Assembly (NCBI GenBank): GCA_019113745.1
Contig: DXGV01000011.1
Span: 1 to 41,083 of the forward strand
Direction: 5' to 3'
Length of the DNA stretch: 41,083 nt
DNA from: Candidatus Blautia intestinavium
Lineage (GTDB): Bacteria; Bacillota; Clostridia; Lachnospirales; Lachnospiraceae
Part shown: piece by piece, positions 32,607 through 41,083 of the stretch
Layout of the letters: every line of letters begins with the position of its first letter
Position numbering within the stretch: position 1 is the stretch's first letter
The notes under the pieces: model-generated
What the model saw: only the letters and a program-made list of their open reading frames with translations
The model's database searches: none
What the model was told of the DNA's origin: nothing
Made by a program: the position numbers and the translations under genes

Positions 32607-34094
32607 ATGGAAAAAACAAAAATTTCTTCAAACCTCAGAGAAAATGAAGCTTATATCCGAAAAAGATGCAAAAACTGCGCCGATATCCTGATCCGCCCCA
32701 TGCGGCTGGGAGACGGTCCCAGGGTGGACTGCCTGATGGTGTATATTGAAGTTGCGGTTTCCAATATGATGCTGGATGATTCCGCCATTGGAAAAATGGT
32801 AAATCATTTCTGGGAGATATCTCCGGAGCAGATCCAGGAGTTTATAAGAAACAACAGTCTGGGAATCGCGGACGTGAAAAAACTGCCGGATATGGAGGCG
32901 GCCTTTGGAGCGCTTCTCGCGGGAAACGCTGTATTCTTTATGGACGGCTGCGATCAGGCGATGAAAATTTCCAGCAAAGGATACCCGAATATGGGGGTGT
33001 CGGGAGCGGAGACAGAAAAGGTTCTGAGAGGATCCAGAGAAGGTTTTTCCGACGCGGTGAAAGTCAATTCCGCGCTGGTGCGCAAGCGGATACGGGATAC
33101 CAGACTGAAAGTAGAGGAAAGGACCGTGGGCGTCCGTTCCCAGACAATGATCCAGATTCTGTATATTGAAGATCTGGTACGGGACGATCTGCTGGAAGAG
33201 ATAAAAAACCGCCTGGAAGAGTATGAGATCGACGGAATACTGGACAGCGGGATGCTGGAACAACTGACAGAAGAAACCTGGTATTCTCCCTTTCCTCAGT
33301 ATCAGACCACTGAACGTCCCGACAGGGCGGCGCAGGAACTTCTGAATGGGAAAATCGTGGTAATCTGCGACAATTCACCCTACGCTCTGATACTTCCCAG
33401 CTCTTTTAACGGGTTCATGGAAAGCAGCGAGGACTGGTATCATCATTTTGAGATGGCGTCCTTTCTCAGAATTCTGAGATATCTGGCGTTAATGACGGCG
33501 ACTCTTCTGCCCGGCCTTTATCTGGCGGTGATACGGTTCCATACGCAGATCCTGCCTGCCAATCTGATCCTTTCCTTTGCGGAGGCAAGAGAAGGAGTGC
33601 CGTTTTCCAGTGTGGCGGAGCTTATTTTTCTGGAACTGGCCTTTGAGCTGATACGGGAGGCAGGCGTCAGGATACCCGGATCTCTGGGAAGCACCATAGG
33701 AATTGTGGGAGGGCTGATCGTGGGACAGGCGGCTGTCACCGCCAACCTGGTAAGCCCTATTGTAGTGATGATCGTAGCCCTTACGGCTCTGGGAGGAATG
33801 GCGCTGCCAAATGAAGAATTTGCTTCCGCCTTCCGTCTTCTGAAATATGTGTTTCTGTTCCTGGGCGGATATCTGGGAATCTTCGGGATCGTTCTGGGAA
33901 TTTATATGACGGTGGCCCATCTGGCGGGGCTTTTGAGCTTCGGGATGCCGTATCTGATGCCTTTTGTAAAAAAAGAAGAGGCAGGAGGCACCGGAGAAGG
34001 AATCCTGCGCCTGCCTTTCCGAAAAAGAAAAAAACGTCCTGTTTACGCCAGACAGGAAGAAAAGTTAAGGCTGAGAAGGAGGGAAGAGCATTGA
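32607..34094 (+). CDS. Spore germination receptor subunit A (GerA family)
   Basis: 495 aa. The long N-terminal cytoplasmic region (about 1-285) contains GerA-family segments such as NCADILIRPMRLGDGPRVDCLMVYIE, DGCDQAMKISSKGYPNMGVSG and VNSALVRKRIRDTRLK. Five to six membrane segments follow (about 290-450), then a basic tail. In Bacillus the A, B and C subunits form the nutrient receptor in the inner spore membrane. The stop overlaps the TTG start of the next gene (TTGA), giving an A then B-C operon. The nutrient cannot be predicted. Confidence 0.93.
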   Translation: MEKTKISSNLRENEAYIRKRCKNCADILIRPMRLGDGPRVDCLMVYIEVAVSNMMLDDSAIGKMVNHFWEISPEQIQEFIRNNSLGIADVKKLPDMEAAFGALLAGNAVFFMDGCDQAMKISSKGYPNMGVSGAETEKVLRGSREGFSDAVKVNSALVRKRIRDTRLKVEERTVGVRSQTMIQILYIEDLVRDDLLEEIKNRLEEYEIDGILDSGMLEQLTEETWYSPFPQYQTTERPDRAAQELLNGKIVVICDNSPYALILPSSFNGFMESSEDWYHHFEMASFLRILRYLALMTATLLPGLYLAVIRFHTQILPANLILSFAEAREGVPFSSVAELIFLELAFELIREAGVRIPGSLGSTIGIVGGLIVGQAAVTANLVSPIVVMIVALTALGGMALPNEEFASAFRLLKYVFLFLGGYLGIFGIVLGIYMTVAHLAGLLSFGMPYLMPFVKKEEAGGTGEGILRLPFRKRKKRPVYARQEEKLRLRRREEH

Positions 34095-35767
34095 GATTTG
34101 CGGAGAATAACAGAATTTCCCACAGACAGCTTTACCGCCAGATGATCCTCGCCTTTCTTGCGCCTTTCCTTCTCTGCCTGCCGGGAAAAGAGGGGCTTCT
34201 GGGAAAATCAGGCATTGTGGGAATTTTCCTGGCTCTGGCTGTTCTGGCCCTGTATGCTCTCTTACTTTTACGGATGGCGCCATGGTATTCGGATCTGGTG
34301 AAATCGCTGGGAGCTGTTTCAGGAAGAGGGGCGGGACTGTTTTTTCTTGTATACGTGATCCTTACAGGAGCTTACCTTGCCAGACTGATGGCGGATCTGA
34401 TACCTGCCGTTCTCGTCACCGGCATCCCGGGAAGTGTGATCTCTCTTCTGGCTGTAGCTGTGTGCAGCTTCGGAACCTGCAGGGGAATGCAGAGAAGAGG
34501 AAGAATGGCCGAGGTGTCGGGAGGAATTCTTTTATGGGGGATCGTGCTGATGATGGTCCTCTGTCTGGGGCAGGGAAGAATGGACTATCTGAAAGAAATG
34601 GCGGAAAATTCCACAGTACAGGGGAAAACGGTGATAGACGGCTGCTACAGATTTTTCTGCGCTTCCTCAGGTCTGGGCCTTCTTCCTTTCAGTCTGAAAG
34701 ACGTGGAAAGAAGGGGAAAGGCGGGAAAAACACTGATATTCGGGATCGTAACGCTGGGCGGGATACTTATAGGGACGCTGCTTTTGCTGCCGGCAGTTCT
34801 GGGATGGGCGAGGCTTAAGGAAGAAACCTGGCCGGTGATCCCTCTTATGGCGGGAGCGGATCTTCCCGGAAACGTCCTGGCAAGATTTGATGTGCTCTGG
34901 ATGGGATTTCTGCTGTACAGTCTGCTTTTTGCCGTGGGAAGTATTTTTCATTACGGCCATCAGATCGCTCTCCGGGCTCATATGGGAACGGGACGCTGGT
35001 GGCTTCCGGCGGCCGTGTTTCTTATGTCAGTAACAGAATTTGGAGGAAAACAGATCCGGGATTATTATGGATTTTATCTCTCTTTCATTTTTGTCCCCGG
35101 GCTTGTGATTCTGCAGATTTATATGGCCTTTCGGGGAAATATGAAAAGAAGGAGAAGGACGGCGGCCGCTCTGCTTCTTATCACTCTTCTGGGACTGACA
35201 GGCTGCGCGGCCATTGAACCGGAAAAAAGGATGTATCCTTTGGCGCTGGGCGTGGATGCGTCTGAACAGGGTTTTTCCATGACGTATGGGATGCCGGATC
35301 TTCCCCAGGCCACAGGGCAGGAGAAGCCGGAAGAGAATGGAAGTATTCCCGTGCTGTCCATATTAGGAAAAGACTTCCGGGAGATCGGAGAGATTTATGA
35401 CCGTTCCCAGGAAAAGTATCTTGATATCAGTCATATCCAGGTGATCCTTCTGGGAAACAGGCTGATAGAAAGCGGAAGATGGAGTGATCTTTTTTCTTAT
35501 TTGAAGGAAGAACCGTTTATGGGAGAAAACGTATATCTTTTCCGTACAGAGGATCCGGAGGCTGTTTTATCCTGGGACAGTAAAGGAAGTTCTGTGGGGG
35601 CGTATCTTACCGGACTTCTGGAAAACCGCCTTCCTGGGCAGCAGAAGAGCGGAGTGACTCTGCGGCAGGCATATCACCAGTGGTATCAGGACGGGACGCT
35701 TGTCAGCCTGCCTTTGATCGTTTTCGAAGAAGAAGGGATCCAGGTCTATCTTGAGGAGAAAGAGTAG
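34091..35767 (+). CDS. Fused GerB-GerC germination receptor subunit
   Basis: 558 aa. About 1-345 is a GerAB-type permease with roughly ten membrane segments (ISHRQLYRQMILAFL onward). From about 351 comes a lipoprotein-like start, MKRRRRTAAALLLITLLGLTGC (written here only as the basic run, hydrophobic core and lipobox LGLTGC with Cys372), followed by a GerAC N-domain (YPLALGVDASEQGFSMTYGM, KYLDISHIQVILLG). GerAC proteins usually have about 350 aa; only about 190 remain, so domains II-III are missing. An ATG at 35141 with GGGGAAAT before it could give a separate lipoprotein. Start TTG at 34091 with AAGGAGGG upstream. The end overlaps the convergent MATE gene by 22 bases. Confidence 0.88.
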   Translation: MRFAENNRISHRQLYRQMILAFLAPFLLCLPGKEGLLGKSGIVGIFLALAVLALYALLLLRMAPWYSDLVKSLGAVSGRGAGLFFLVYVILTGAYLARLMADLIPAVLVTGIPGSVISLLAVAVCSFGTCRGMQRRGRMAEVSGGILLWGIVLMMVLCLGQGRMDYLKEMAENSTVQGKTVIDGCYRFFCASSGLGLLPFSLKDVERRGKAGKTLIFGIVTLGGILIGTLLLLPAVLGWARLKEETWPVIPLMAGADLPGNVLARFDVLWMGFLLYSLLFAVGSIFHYGHQIALRAHMGTGRWWLPAAVFLMSVTEFGGKQIRDYYGFYLSFIFVPGLVILQIYMAFRGNMKRRRRTAAALLLITLLGLTGCAAIEPEKRMYPLALGVDASEQGFSMTYGMPDLPQATGQEKPEENGSIPVLSILGKDFREIGEIYDRSQEKYLDISHIQVILLGNRLIESGRWSDLFSYLKEEPFMGENVYLFRTEDPEAVLSWDSKGSSVGAYLTGLLENRLPGQQKSGVTLRQAYHQWYQDGTLVSLPLIVFEEEGIQVYLEEKE

Positions 35768-37095
35768 ATCAGTTTCTTCCGGTTTGTCAGATAGTAGACC
35801 GCGCCCAGAGCGTCCGCCAGAAACCAGCCGACAGGTACAGACCACCAGATTCCCAGAGTACCGATAAAAGGCACTGCGGAAAGAGCATAGGCCAGGGCGA
35901 CCCGGACTCCCAGGGAAACAATGGTGAGAACCACAGACATTCCCGGTTTTCCAAGAGCCCGGTACAGTCCGTAAAACAGAAACAAAAGGCCGATCATATA
36001 GTAAAATGCGCCCTCAATATGCAGATACCGGACTCCTTCCGCGATCACGGCAGTTTCCCCTTTGTCGATAAAAAGTGTCATCAAAGGTTCTGCAAGCAGA
36101 AAAACAAGAAGAGAAAGCAGAGCTCCAAAGGCCACAGACACCGCAACGGCCGTACGGATTCCCTTCCGTATCCGTTCCCATTGTCTGGCGCCGAAATTCT
36201 GCGCAGTAAAAATAGAAAACGCATTTCCGAAATCCTGTACGGGAAGATAGGCGAAAGCGTCTATTTTTACTGCGGCGGCAAAGGCCGCCATAACGGTTGT
36301 CCCATAGCTGTTCACAAGTCCCTGAACTGCCAGGATACCCAGGTTCATAATGGACTGCTGGAGACAGGTCAGGGCGGAAAAACTGGTGATTTCCTTCATG
36401 CGGCTCATACGCAGCCGGATATGTTTTTCTTTTTTCAGAAGCCGGGGAAATTTTATTTTCGTATAAAGAGCAATCCCGATTCCGGATACATACTGAGAGA
36501 TCACAGTAGCCTCCGCGGCGCCTGCCACACCGCGGTGCAGCCCGGCTACAAACCAGAGATCCAGCACAATATTCAATCCGGCGGAAACTGCCAGGAATAT
36601 AAGCGGAACCACAGAGTTTCCAAGAGACCGGAGCAGAGAGGCGAAAAAATTATAAAGAAAGATTCCCGCCAGGCCGGCAAAGATCACAGTCAGGTATTCC
36701 CGCATTAAACCTGTCAGCTCCCCGGGAGTGCGCAGAAACCATATGATCCAGTCGGTTCCCGCAAAAACGATCACGTTTAAAAAGACAGTAACAGCGCCCA
36801 GCAGAACGAAGGAGGCCAGAATCCCCTCCTTTAATCCGGCGCGGTCTTTCTCGCCGTAGCGGATAGAAAAAACAGTTCCGCTTCCCATGGCCAGGCCGAG
36901 AAGGACGGAAGTGAGAAAAGTCATCAGAGAAAAAGAAGAACCCACCGCAGCCAGAGCGTCCGCCCCGAGAAATCGCCCTACGATCATTGTATCCGCAATA
37001 TTGTAGCACTGCTGCAGAAGATCTCCCAGGATCATGGGAACCGCGAAGCGGAGCATTGTTTTCATAACGGGGCCCTGTGTCAGATCATTGTTCAT
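35746..37095 (-). CDS. MATE-family multidrug/metabolite exporter
   Basis: About 449 aa with twelve hydrophobic segments in two halves, of the MATE fold driven by sodium or proton gradients. Typical segments are PMILGDLLQQCYNIADTMIVGRFLG and the second-half LTCLQQSIMNLGILAVQGLVNSYG. I place the start at ATG 37095 with AAAGGTGAGG upstream; an in-frame GTG nine bases earlier falls inside that ribosome site. It is divergent from the Lrp-family gene, a common exporter-regulator pairing. The 3' end overlaps the GerB-C gene. Substrate unknown. Confidence 0.92.
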   Translation of the reverse strand: MNNDLTQGPVMKTMLRFAVPMILGDLLQQCYNIADTMIVGRFLGADALAAVGSSFSLMTFLTSVLLGLAMGSGTVFSIRYGEKDRAGLKEGILASFVLLGAVTVFLNVIVFAGTDWIIWFLRTPGELTGLMREYLTVIFAGLAGIFLYNFFASLLRSLGNSVVPLIFLAVSAGLNIVLDLWFVAGLHRGVAGAAEATVISQYVSGIGIALYTKIKFPRLLKKEKHIRLRMSRMKEITSFSALTCLQQSIMNLGILAVQGLVNSYGTTVMAAFAAAVKIDAFAYLPVQDFGNAFSIFTAQNFGARQWERIRKGIRTAVAVSVAFGALLSLLVFLLAEPLMTLFIDKGETAVIAEGVRYLHIEGAFYYMIGLLFLFYGLYRALGKPGMSVVLTIVSLGVRVALAYALSAVPFIGTLGIWWSVPVGWFLADALGAVYYLTNRKKLIYSFSSR

Positions 37096-37267
37096 TTGCC
37101 TCACCTTTACTTTCGATACGAAATAATTATATTAACATTTGTAAGTAATTATAAATATACTGTTTTGTGATGTCAATTATAAATTTTCGTTTTGCTTGAC
37201 TTGAAAAAAGGGGAGGCGATATAATAACATACAGCAGAAACTGAGGGAAGAAAGGAGGGGCTGCCGT

Positions 37268-37726
37268 ATGTTTTTGGACGGGCTTGACGAGACAGACCAG
37301 AAAATACTCCGGCTTCTGATACAGAACGCCAGAATGTCCTATTCCGAGATCGGACAGCAGATAGGAATATCGCGGGTCGCCGTAAAAATGCGGGTACAGA
37401 CGCTGGAAAAAAAGGGGATCATCGAGGAATATACTACAGTTATTAACCCCCAGAAGATCAGCGGGGCGATTTCCTGTTATTTTGAGATCGAGACGACACC
37501 GGATACTCTGATACAGGTTGCCGAACTATTGAAAAAGAACGATACGGTTACTCAGATCTACCGTGTCACAGGAAAAAGCAGACTTCACGTTCACGCAGTC
37601 GCCTCTTCTAACGAAGAAATGGAAAAACTGATCTATGAAACAATGGATCGGCTTCCGGGTGTGGAGGAATGTTCCTGCAACATGATTTTTTCCAGGATCA
37701 AGGATATCAAAGGGCTGCGCCTGTAA
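37268..37726 (+). CDS. Lrp/AsnC-family regulator
   Basis: 152 aa. An N-terminal helix-turn-helix (about 6-60: LDETDQKILRLLIQNARMSYSEIGQQIGISRVAVKMRVQTLEKKGII) is followed by a RAM ligand-binding domain (about 68-145). AAAGGAGGGG precedes the ATG. It is divergent from the MATE exporter across 172 AT-rich bases, and may control it in response to an amino acid. That is inferred from layout only. Confidence 0.93.
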   Translation: MFLDGLDETDQKILRLLIQNARMSYSEIGQQIGISRVAVKMRVQTLEKKGIIEEYTTVINPQKISGAISCYFEIETTPDTLIQVAELLKKNDTVTQIYRVTGKSRLHVHAVASSNEEMEKLIYETMDRLPGVEECSCNMIFSRIKDIKGLRL

Positions 37727-37834
37727 GAAAAACAGAGGAATTTCTTCCTTTCAGGTATATTGTACATAAAATCTGACGATACTTCAGACAACGCCGGTGA
37801 AACGCGGCGAAGACAGGAGGTGCGGACAGAATTT

Positions 37835-38113
37835 ATGAAACGATCAGACCGAAGAAAGATAAAAAAAGGAGAACTGTCTGCCTGGATACGGGACAGGAAA
37901 AACAGAGCCTTAGTATCTCTGCTGGCGGGAATGCTGGCGGTTTCCTGTATGGCCGGCAGTATAAAGCCGTCTGCCTGCACAGAAATACTGGGATGGTGGG
38001 GATTTATATATCCGGAGTTCTGTTTTGCGCAGGCAAAGGAAGGATCCAGGGAGCGGAGCCAGGAGAGCTCTCCGGAGATTTCCTTCTGGCTTGCGAAAGT
38101 ACTGGATTGGTGA
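37835..38113 (+). CDS. Unknown 92-aa exported or membrane protein
   Basis: I do not recognise this protein. It begins with a strongly basic segment (MKRSDRRKIKKGE), has a hydrophobic stretch at about 25-42 (ALVSLLAGMLAVSCMAGSI), a second aromatic-rich hydrophobic part (ILGWWGFIYPEFCFAQA) and a charged end. It could be a cleaved secreted peptide, with AQA near 66 as a possible cleavage site, or a membrane protein. ATG at 37835 has AGGAGG 14 bases upstream, rather far; an in-frame GTG at 37820 overlaps that site. It lies 72 bases before murI. Coding is likely but not certain. Confidence 0.55.
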   Translation: MKRSDRRKIKKGELSAWIRDRKNRALVSLLAGMLAVSCMAGSIKPSACTEILGWWGFIYPEFCFAQAKEGSRERSQESSPEISFWLAKVLDW

Positions 38114-38184
38114 TATGATAAGGACAATGCTAGGGCGGCTGCCTAATCCAATCCGCCGCCGCAAAAAGTCAAGGAGAACAGAAT

Positions 38185-39006
38185 ATGAAGCCAGACAGAG
38201 ATGCGCCGGTTGGCGTATTTGATTCCGGAGTAGGCGGCCTTACCGTCGCCAGAGAGATCATGCGGAATCTGCCTTCAGAAAAAATCGTGTATTTCGGGGA
38301 TACTGCCAGAGTGCCCTATGGAAGTAAATCAAAGGAAAACGTGATCCGGTATTCCCGGCAGATCATTCACTTCCTTCTGGAACAGCAGGTCAAGGCCATA
38401 GTGATCGCCTGCAATACGGCCAGCGCCTTTGCCCTGGACGAGGTGAGGGATGAATTTGAGATTCCCATACTGGGAGTGATCGAACCGGGAGCCAGGGTGG
38501 CGGCCAAGGAGACAAAAAATAAAAAAGTAGGCGTTATCGGAACAGAAGGGACCATCAGCAGCGGGATCCACGCTTCATATCTGAAGAAACTGAATCCGGA
38601 GATCACAGTGATCGGCAAAGCCTGTCCTCTGTTCGTTCCTCTTGTGGAGGAGGGATGGCTGCACGATCCCGTAACGCTGGAAGTAGTGGCCAGATATCTT
38701 CAGGAGTTTAAGGAAAAGGACGTGGATACCCTGATACTGGGATGTACGCATTATCCGCTGATACGTTCTACCATCCGCGATTTTATGGGAGAAAGGGTGC
38801 GGCTGGTGAACCCGGCGTATGAGACGGCGCTGGAGCTGGCGTCCCTGCTTGAGAAGGAAGGACTTCTGAGTACGGGAAAGGAACAGGAAGAATTTCCATA
38901 CCGCTTTTATGTCAGTGATCTTGCGGACAAATTTAAGGCGTTCGCGAATTCTATTCTGCCCTATGATGTGGAAATGACAAAAAAGATTGATATTGAGAAA
39001 TATTAG
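38185..39006 (+). CDS. murI: Glutamate racemase
   Basis: Converts L- to D-glutamate for peptidoglycan; 273 aa. It has GVFDSGVGGLTVAREI with the first catalytic acid, the two catalytic cysteines in IACNTAS (about 73) and GCTHYPL (about 189), and PGARVA. AAGGAGAAC precedes the ATG. The DUF1934 gene starts 8 bases after its stop, a pairing often seen in Clostridia. Confidence 0.96.
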   Translation: MKPDRDAPVGVFDSGVGGLTVAREIMRNLPSEKIVYFGDTARVPYGSKSKENVIRYSRQIIHFLLEQQVKAIVIACNTASAFALDEVRDEFEIPILGVIEPGARVAAKETKNKKVGVIGTEGTISSGIHASYLKKLNPEITVIGKACPLFVPLVEEGWLHDPVTLEVVARYLQEFKEKDVDTLILGCTHYPLIRSTIRDFMGERVRLVNPAYETALELASLLEKEGLLSTGKEQEEFPYRFYVSDLADKFKAFANSILPYDVEMTKKIDIEKY

Positions 39007-39014
39007 GAGGAATC

Positions 39015-39461
39015 ATGAATAAAGATGTGCTGATACATGTGCGGGGACTCCAGATGATGAATGTGGGAGACGACCAGGAACCTATCGAGATCATTGTCCC
39101 GGGCCAGTATTATTTCCGCAACGGAAGCCATTATCTTCGATACGAAGAAATTCTCGACGAGGGAGCAAAGCCTACGGTCAATTACATAAAAATGTCGACC
39201 AAGGGTATGGAGGTCCGCAAGCAGGGGCTGGTTAATGTCCATATGGTATTTGAACAGGGAAAGAAAAATATGACTTATTACACCACTCCCTATGGAACCC
39301 TTGAAATGGGAATTGCCGCCACGGGAATGGAACTGGAAGAAACAGAGGACGGAATCAACATGACGGTAGATTATTCCCTGGATATGAATGAAGAGCATGT
39401 GGCAGACTGCTGTCTGTCCGTTACAGCCCAGTCGGCAGATTCGCCGGGGTTTGTATTATAA
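39015..39461 (+). CDS. DUF1934 (YwiB-like) calycin-fold protein
   Basis: 148 aa. A single beta-barrel-like domain shows VLIHVRGLQMM, PGQYYFRNGSHYLRYEE and YTTPYGTLEMGIAATGMELEE, ending with repeated strands (GINMTVDYSLDMN). This matches the DUF1934 family, whose role is unknown. TAGGAGG overlaps the murI stop, and the gene is surely in the same operon. A terminator follows at 39530. Confidence 0.88.
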   Translation: MNKDVLIHVRGLQMMNVGDDQEPIEIIVPGQYYFRNGSHYLRYEEILDEGAKPTVNYIKMSTKGMEVRKQGLVNVHMVFEQGKKNMTYYTTPYGTLEMGIAATGMELEETEDGINMTVDYSLDMNEEHVADCCLSVTAQSADSPGFVL

Positions 39462-39529
39462 TTTTTTACCGTAAAGCAAATTTTGTCCTGTGGGACGTGA
39501 AACAGGTATATAAAGACGACATAATATGA

Positions 39530-39585
39530 AAAATGGATGCCGGCCGCTTTAGAACAGCGGATACAGCATCCATTTTATTTTTATT
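39530..39585. terminator. Bidirectional terminator after the murI operon
   Basis: AAAATGGATGC (39530-39540) pairs with GCATCCATTTT (39566-39576); the inner CCGCT/AGCGG extends it. It is followed on the plus strand by ATTTTTATTTTTT. It also serves the convergent gene at 39581-40024. Confidence 0.85.
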
Positions 39586-40024
39586 TTTTGCTGAAAATAC
39601 GTTTGAAAAATCCCTTTTTCTTCTGGGGTGTTTCCAGATGACCGCGGATACCGCGGACTCCTACGATATACAGGCCGCTGACATCAGCCTTGACTTCTTT
39701 TTTCACGGGAATCACTTCAAAAACTTTCTCATCTGCAATTAAGATAGAAATTTTTGGTCCGATCTTAGCTTTTACAATAGGAAGCTTGGTCCGGCGCATA
39801 AGCTTGGGAGCCTGATCGATCACCATCTGCGGAAGTCCGGATTCTTTTAAAGGAAGTCGTTTTTTGTCGATTACCAACATGGAAACGGTCTGTTTTGCGG
39901 CTTCAATCTGAGCCTGCTGTTCTTCTTGCTTTTTCTGAGCCTTTTTTCCCCAGAAATAAAGGCCGATTGCTGCACCGATGAGTACGACAAGGATGACAAG
40001 AAGGACGATAGTAACTGGATTCAT
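39581..40024 (-). CDS. Unknown membrane-anchored protein, 147 aa
   Basis: I do not recognise a named family. One N-terminal membrane helix (about 4-25, VTIVLLVILVVLIGAAIGLYFW) is followed by a Lys/Gln-rich coiled segment (about 27-45), a compact soluble region (about 46-130) with KRLPLKESGLPQMVIDQAPKLM and a basic tail (KKKGFFKRIFSKK). The layout resembles small cytoplasm-facing anchored proteins. GAGGAGGG precedes the ATG. It is convergent with the murI operon and divergent from the next gene. Confidence 0.8.
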   Translation of the reverse strand: MNPVTIVLLVILVVLIGAAIGLYFWGKKAQKKQEEQQAQIEAAKQTVSMLVIDKKRLPLKESGLPQMVIDQAPKLMRRTKLPIVKAKIGPKISILIADEKVFEVIPVKKEVKADVSGLYIVGVRGIRGHLETPQKKKGFFKRIFSKK

Positions 40025-40220
40025 AGATACCCTCCTCAGTATGTAGAATAATGACGCTTTCCCCAGGGGAAAGAGAACACTTGTCGTGCGAAATCTATTT
40101 TATCATTTATTGATGTAAAAGGCAAACAGTTTCAGGAGTTTTTTGGAGGCTGTTTCCGGCCGGAAAGATATTGAAATAGAAACAGAATATTTTTGGAAGA
40201 CTGAGAAAAATGGTGGAAAT

Positions 40221-40250
40221 TTGTCAGGTAAAAAGTTATAATAGTATAAC
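40221..40250 (+). promoter_or_regulatory. Candidate promoter of the last gene
   Basis: TTGTCA (40221-40226), 18 bases, TATAAC (40245-40250). The -10 belongs to an inverted repeat GTTATA-ATAG-TATAAC (40235-40250). The 363-base gap between the divergent genes also holds the perfect palindrome TTTCCGGCCGGAAA (40153-40166). Nothing else was seen there. Confidence 0.5.
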
Positions 40251-40387
40251 GACATAATTCGAGAAAAATTTTTCTGAAAGAAAGGAAAAGGGCTGAAAAA
40301 CAGGGGCGTCAGAAAGAAAATCTCCGGAATAACGAAAAAAAGGATGGGTATATTAAGGATTACAGAATAAAATTCAAAGGAGTTACT

Positions 40388-41083
40388 ATGAAAGGGAAAG
40401 ATGGAGCATTTGGACAGAAGAAATCCGATGTCACAGAAGACGAGCTGAGGAATAAAACAGAAGAAGAACGGGATGAATATTTCCGGGAACAGAGAAGGAA
40501 GAGAAAACTGCGCAGACAGAAGCAGGAGAGACGAAGGAAACTGATGATCTTAGGCGCTACGGCCGCAGTATCTCTGGTCGTGATCATAGGCGCGGTAAGA
40601 GGGATCACAGGATTTGTCGGCAGCAGAATAAGCTCCTCAGATAAAACTGAGACTATGGCGAAAGCGGACGGCGAAAAAGAAGCCGGACAGAAATCAGAAG
40701 ATGCCGCTTCCGCTCAGCAGGATATTCTGGACCAGGCGAATCTTCTGGCGGCGCAGTACGATTATGACAGCGCCATACAGCTGCTTAAGAGCAGCAGCGG
40801 CTATGAAAAAAATACAGAATTTCAAAACGCGGTAAAAGGTTTTGAGGAAACGAAGGCCACCTGTCAGTCATGGCCTCTTGAAAAAGTAACTCATGTTTTT
40901 TATCATACCCTGATCAAGGACACATCCAAGGCATTTGACGGGGATTATAAAGAAGCTGATTATAATCAGGTAATGACAACGATAGATGAGTTTAATAAGA
41001 TCACGCAGATCATGTATGACAAGGGATATGTAATGGTCAGCATCTATGATATGGCAAAGGTAAACGAGGACGGCACCATGACG
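40388..41083 (+). CDS. Probable polysaccharide deacetylase, cut by window end
   Basis: 232 codons are visible and the frame continues past the end. An N-terminal basic coiled segment (about 20-55) is followed by a membrane anchor (about 56-78), a linker and the segment THVFYHTLIKDTSKAFDGDYKE...QIMYDKGYVMVSIYDMAK. This resembles long membrane-bound Lachnospiraceae proteins annotated as polysaccharide deacetylases. The catalytic motifs would lie beyond the window, so the activity is not shown here. AAAGGAG precedes the ATG. Confidence 0.6.
   Translation, partial: MKGKDGAFGQKKSDVTEDELRNKTEEERDEYFREQRRKRKLRRQKQERRRKLMILGATAAVSLVVIIGAVRGITGFVGSRISSSDKTETMAKADGEKEAGQKSEDAASAQQDILDQANLLAAQYDYDSAIQLLKSSSGYEKNTEFQNAVKGFEETKATCQSWPLEKVTHVFYHTLIKDTSKAFDGDYKEADYNQVMTTIDEFNKITQIMYDKGYVMVSIYDMAKVNEDGTMT

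Overview
The window reads as chromosomal DNA of a spore-forming, anaerobic gut-type Clostridia, most likely Lachnospiraceae. The clues are moderate GC content, strong AGGAGG ribosome sites, occasional TTG/GTG starts, a T-box ahead of ileS, spore genes (spmA/spmB, a SipL-like LysM protein, gerA-type receptor genes) and DegV, PrcB and DUF1934 proteins typical of Firmicutes. The family placement is inference from gene content. No rRNA, tRNA, CRISPR array or prophage was seen.

Layout. 1-130: edge of an insertion sequence (IS256-like by its N-terminus). 232-5441: a LuxR-type response regulator and histidine kinase, divergent from a three-gene ABC-2 exporter. 5442-5960: a compact locus resembling a type I toxin-antitoxin module of the pAD1 par/Fst kind. 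It has a 31-aa membrane peptide on the minus strand, a convergent short antisense RNA, a shared bidirectional terminator, a direct repeat giving complementarity to the toxin start site, and a hairpin that hides the toxin ribosome site. It is bracketed by the exporter permease gene and a decayed copy of that gene's 3' end. 6176-6823: a double-domain L-rhamnose mutarotase-like protein. 7027-12171: birA and a TetR gene, divergent from a giant YhgE/Pip membrane protein. 12218-14677: ferritin, a 45-aa membrane peptide and HtrA. 14801-15061: remains of an AbrB-type antitoxin and perhaps its toxin. 15143-18924: a TetR gene divergent from degV, then a nucleoside hydrolase and a DEDDh exonuclease. 18907-20160: a D,D-carboxypeptidase. 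20253-26600: T-box leader, ileS and glycogen phosphorylase. 26783-30829: spmA, spmB, plsC, a PrcB-like lipoprotein and a SipL-like protein. 30850-32535: ispE and a GntR regulator sharing a promoter with two GTATAC sites. 32607-35767: gerA-type receptor A and a B-C fusion. 35746-39461: MATE exporter, Lrp regulator, an unknown small protein, murI and DUF1934. 39581-41083: an unknown anchored protein and the start of a probable polysaccharide deacetylase.

How the genes work together. The two-component pair probably senses envelope stress or a peptide and switches on the adjacent exporter; a TGACA-TT-TGTCA palindrome between them is a likely binding site. The TetR gene overlaps birA (ATGA) and faces the YhgE gene across a 17-bp palindrome. 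IleS is controlled by uncharged tRNA-Ile through the T-box. The most notable find is the par-like module at 5496-5769, too small for ordinary gene calling.
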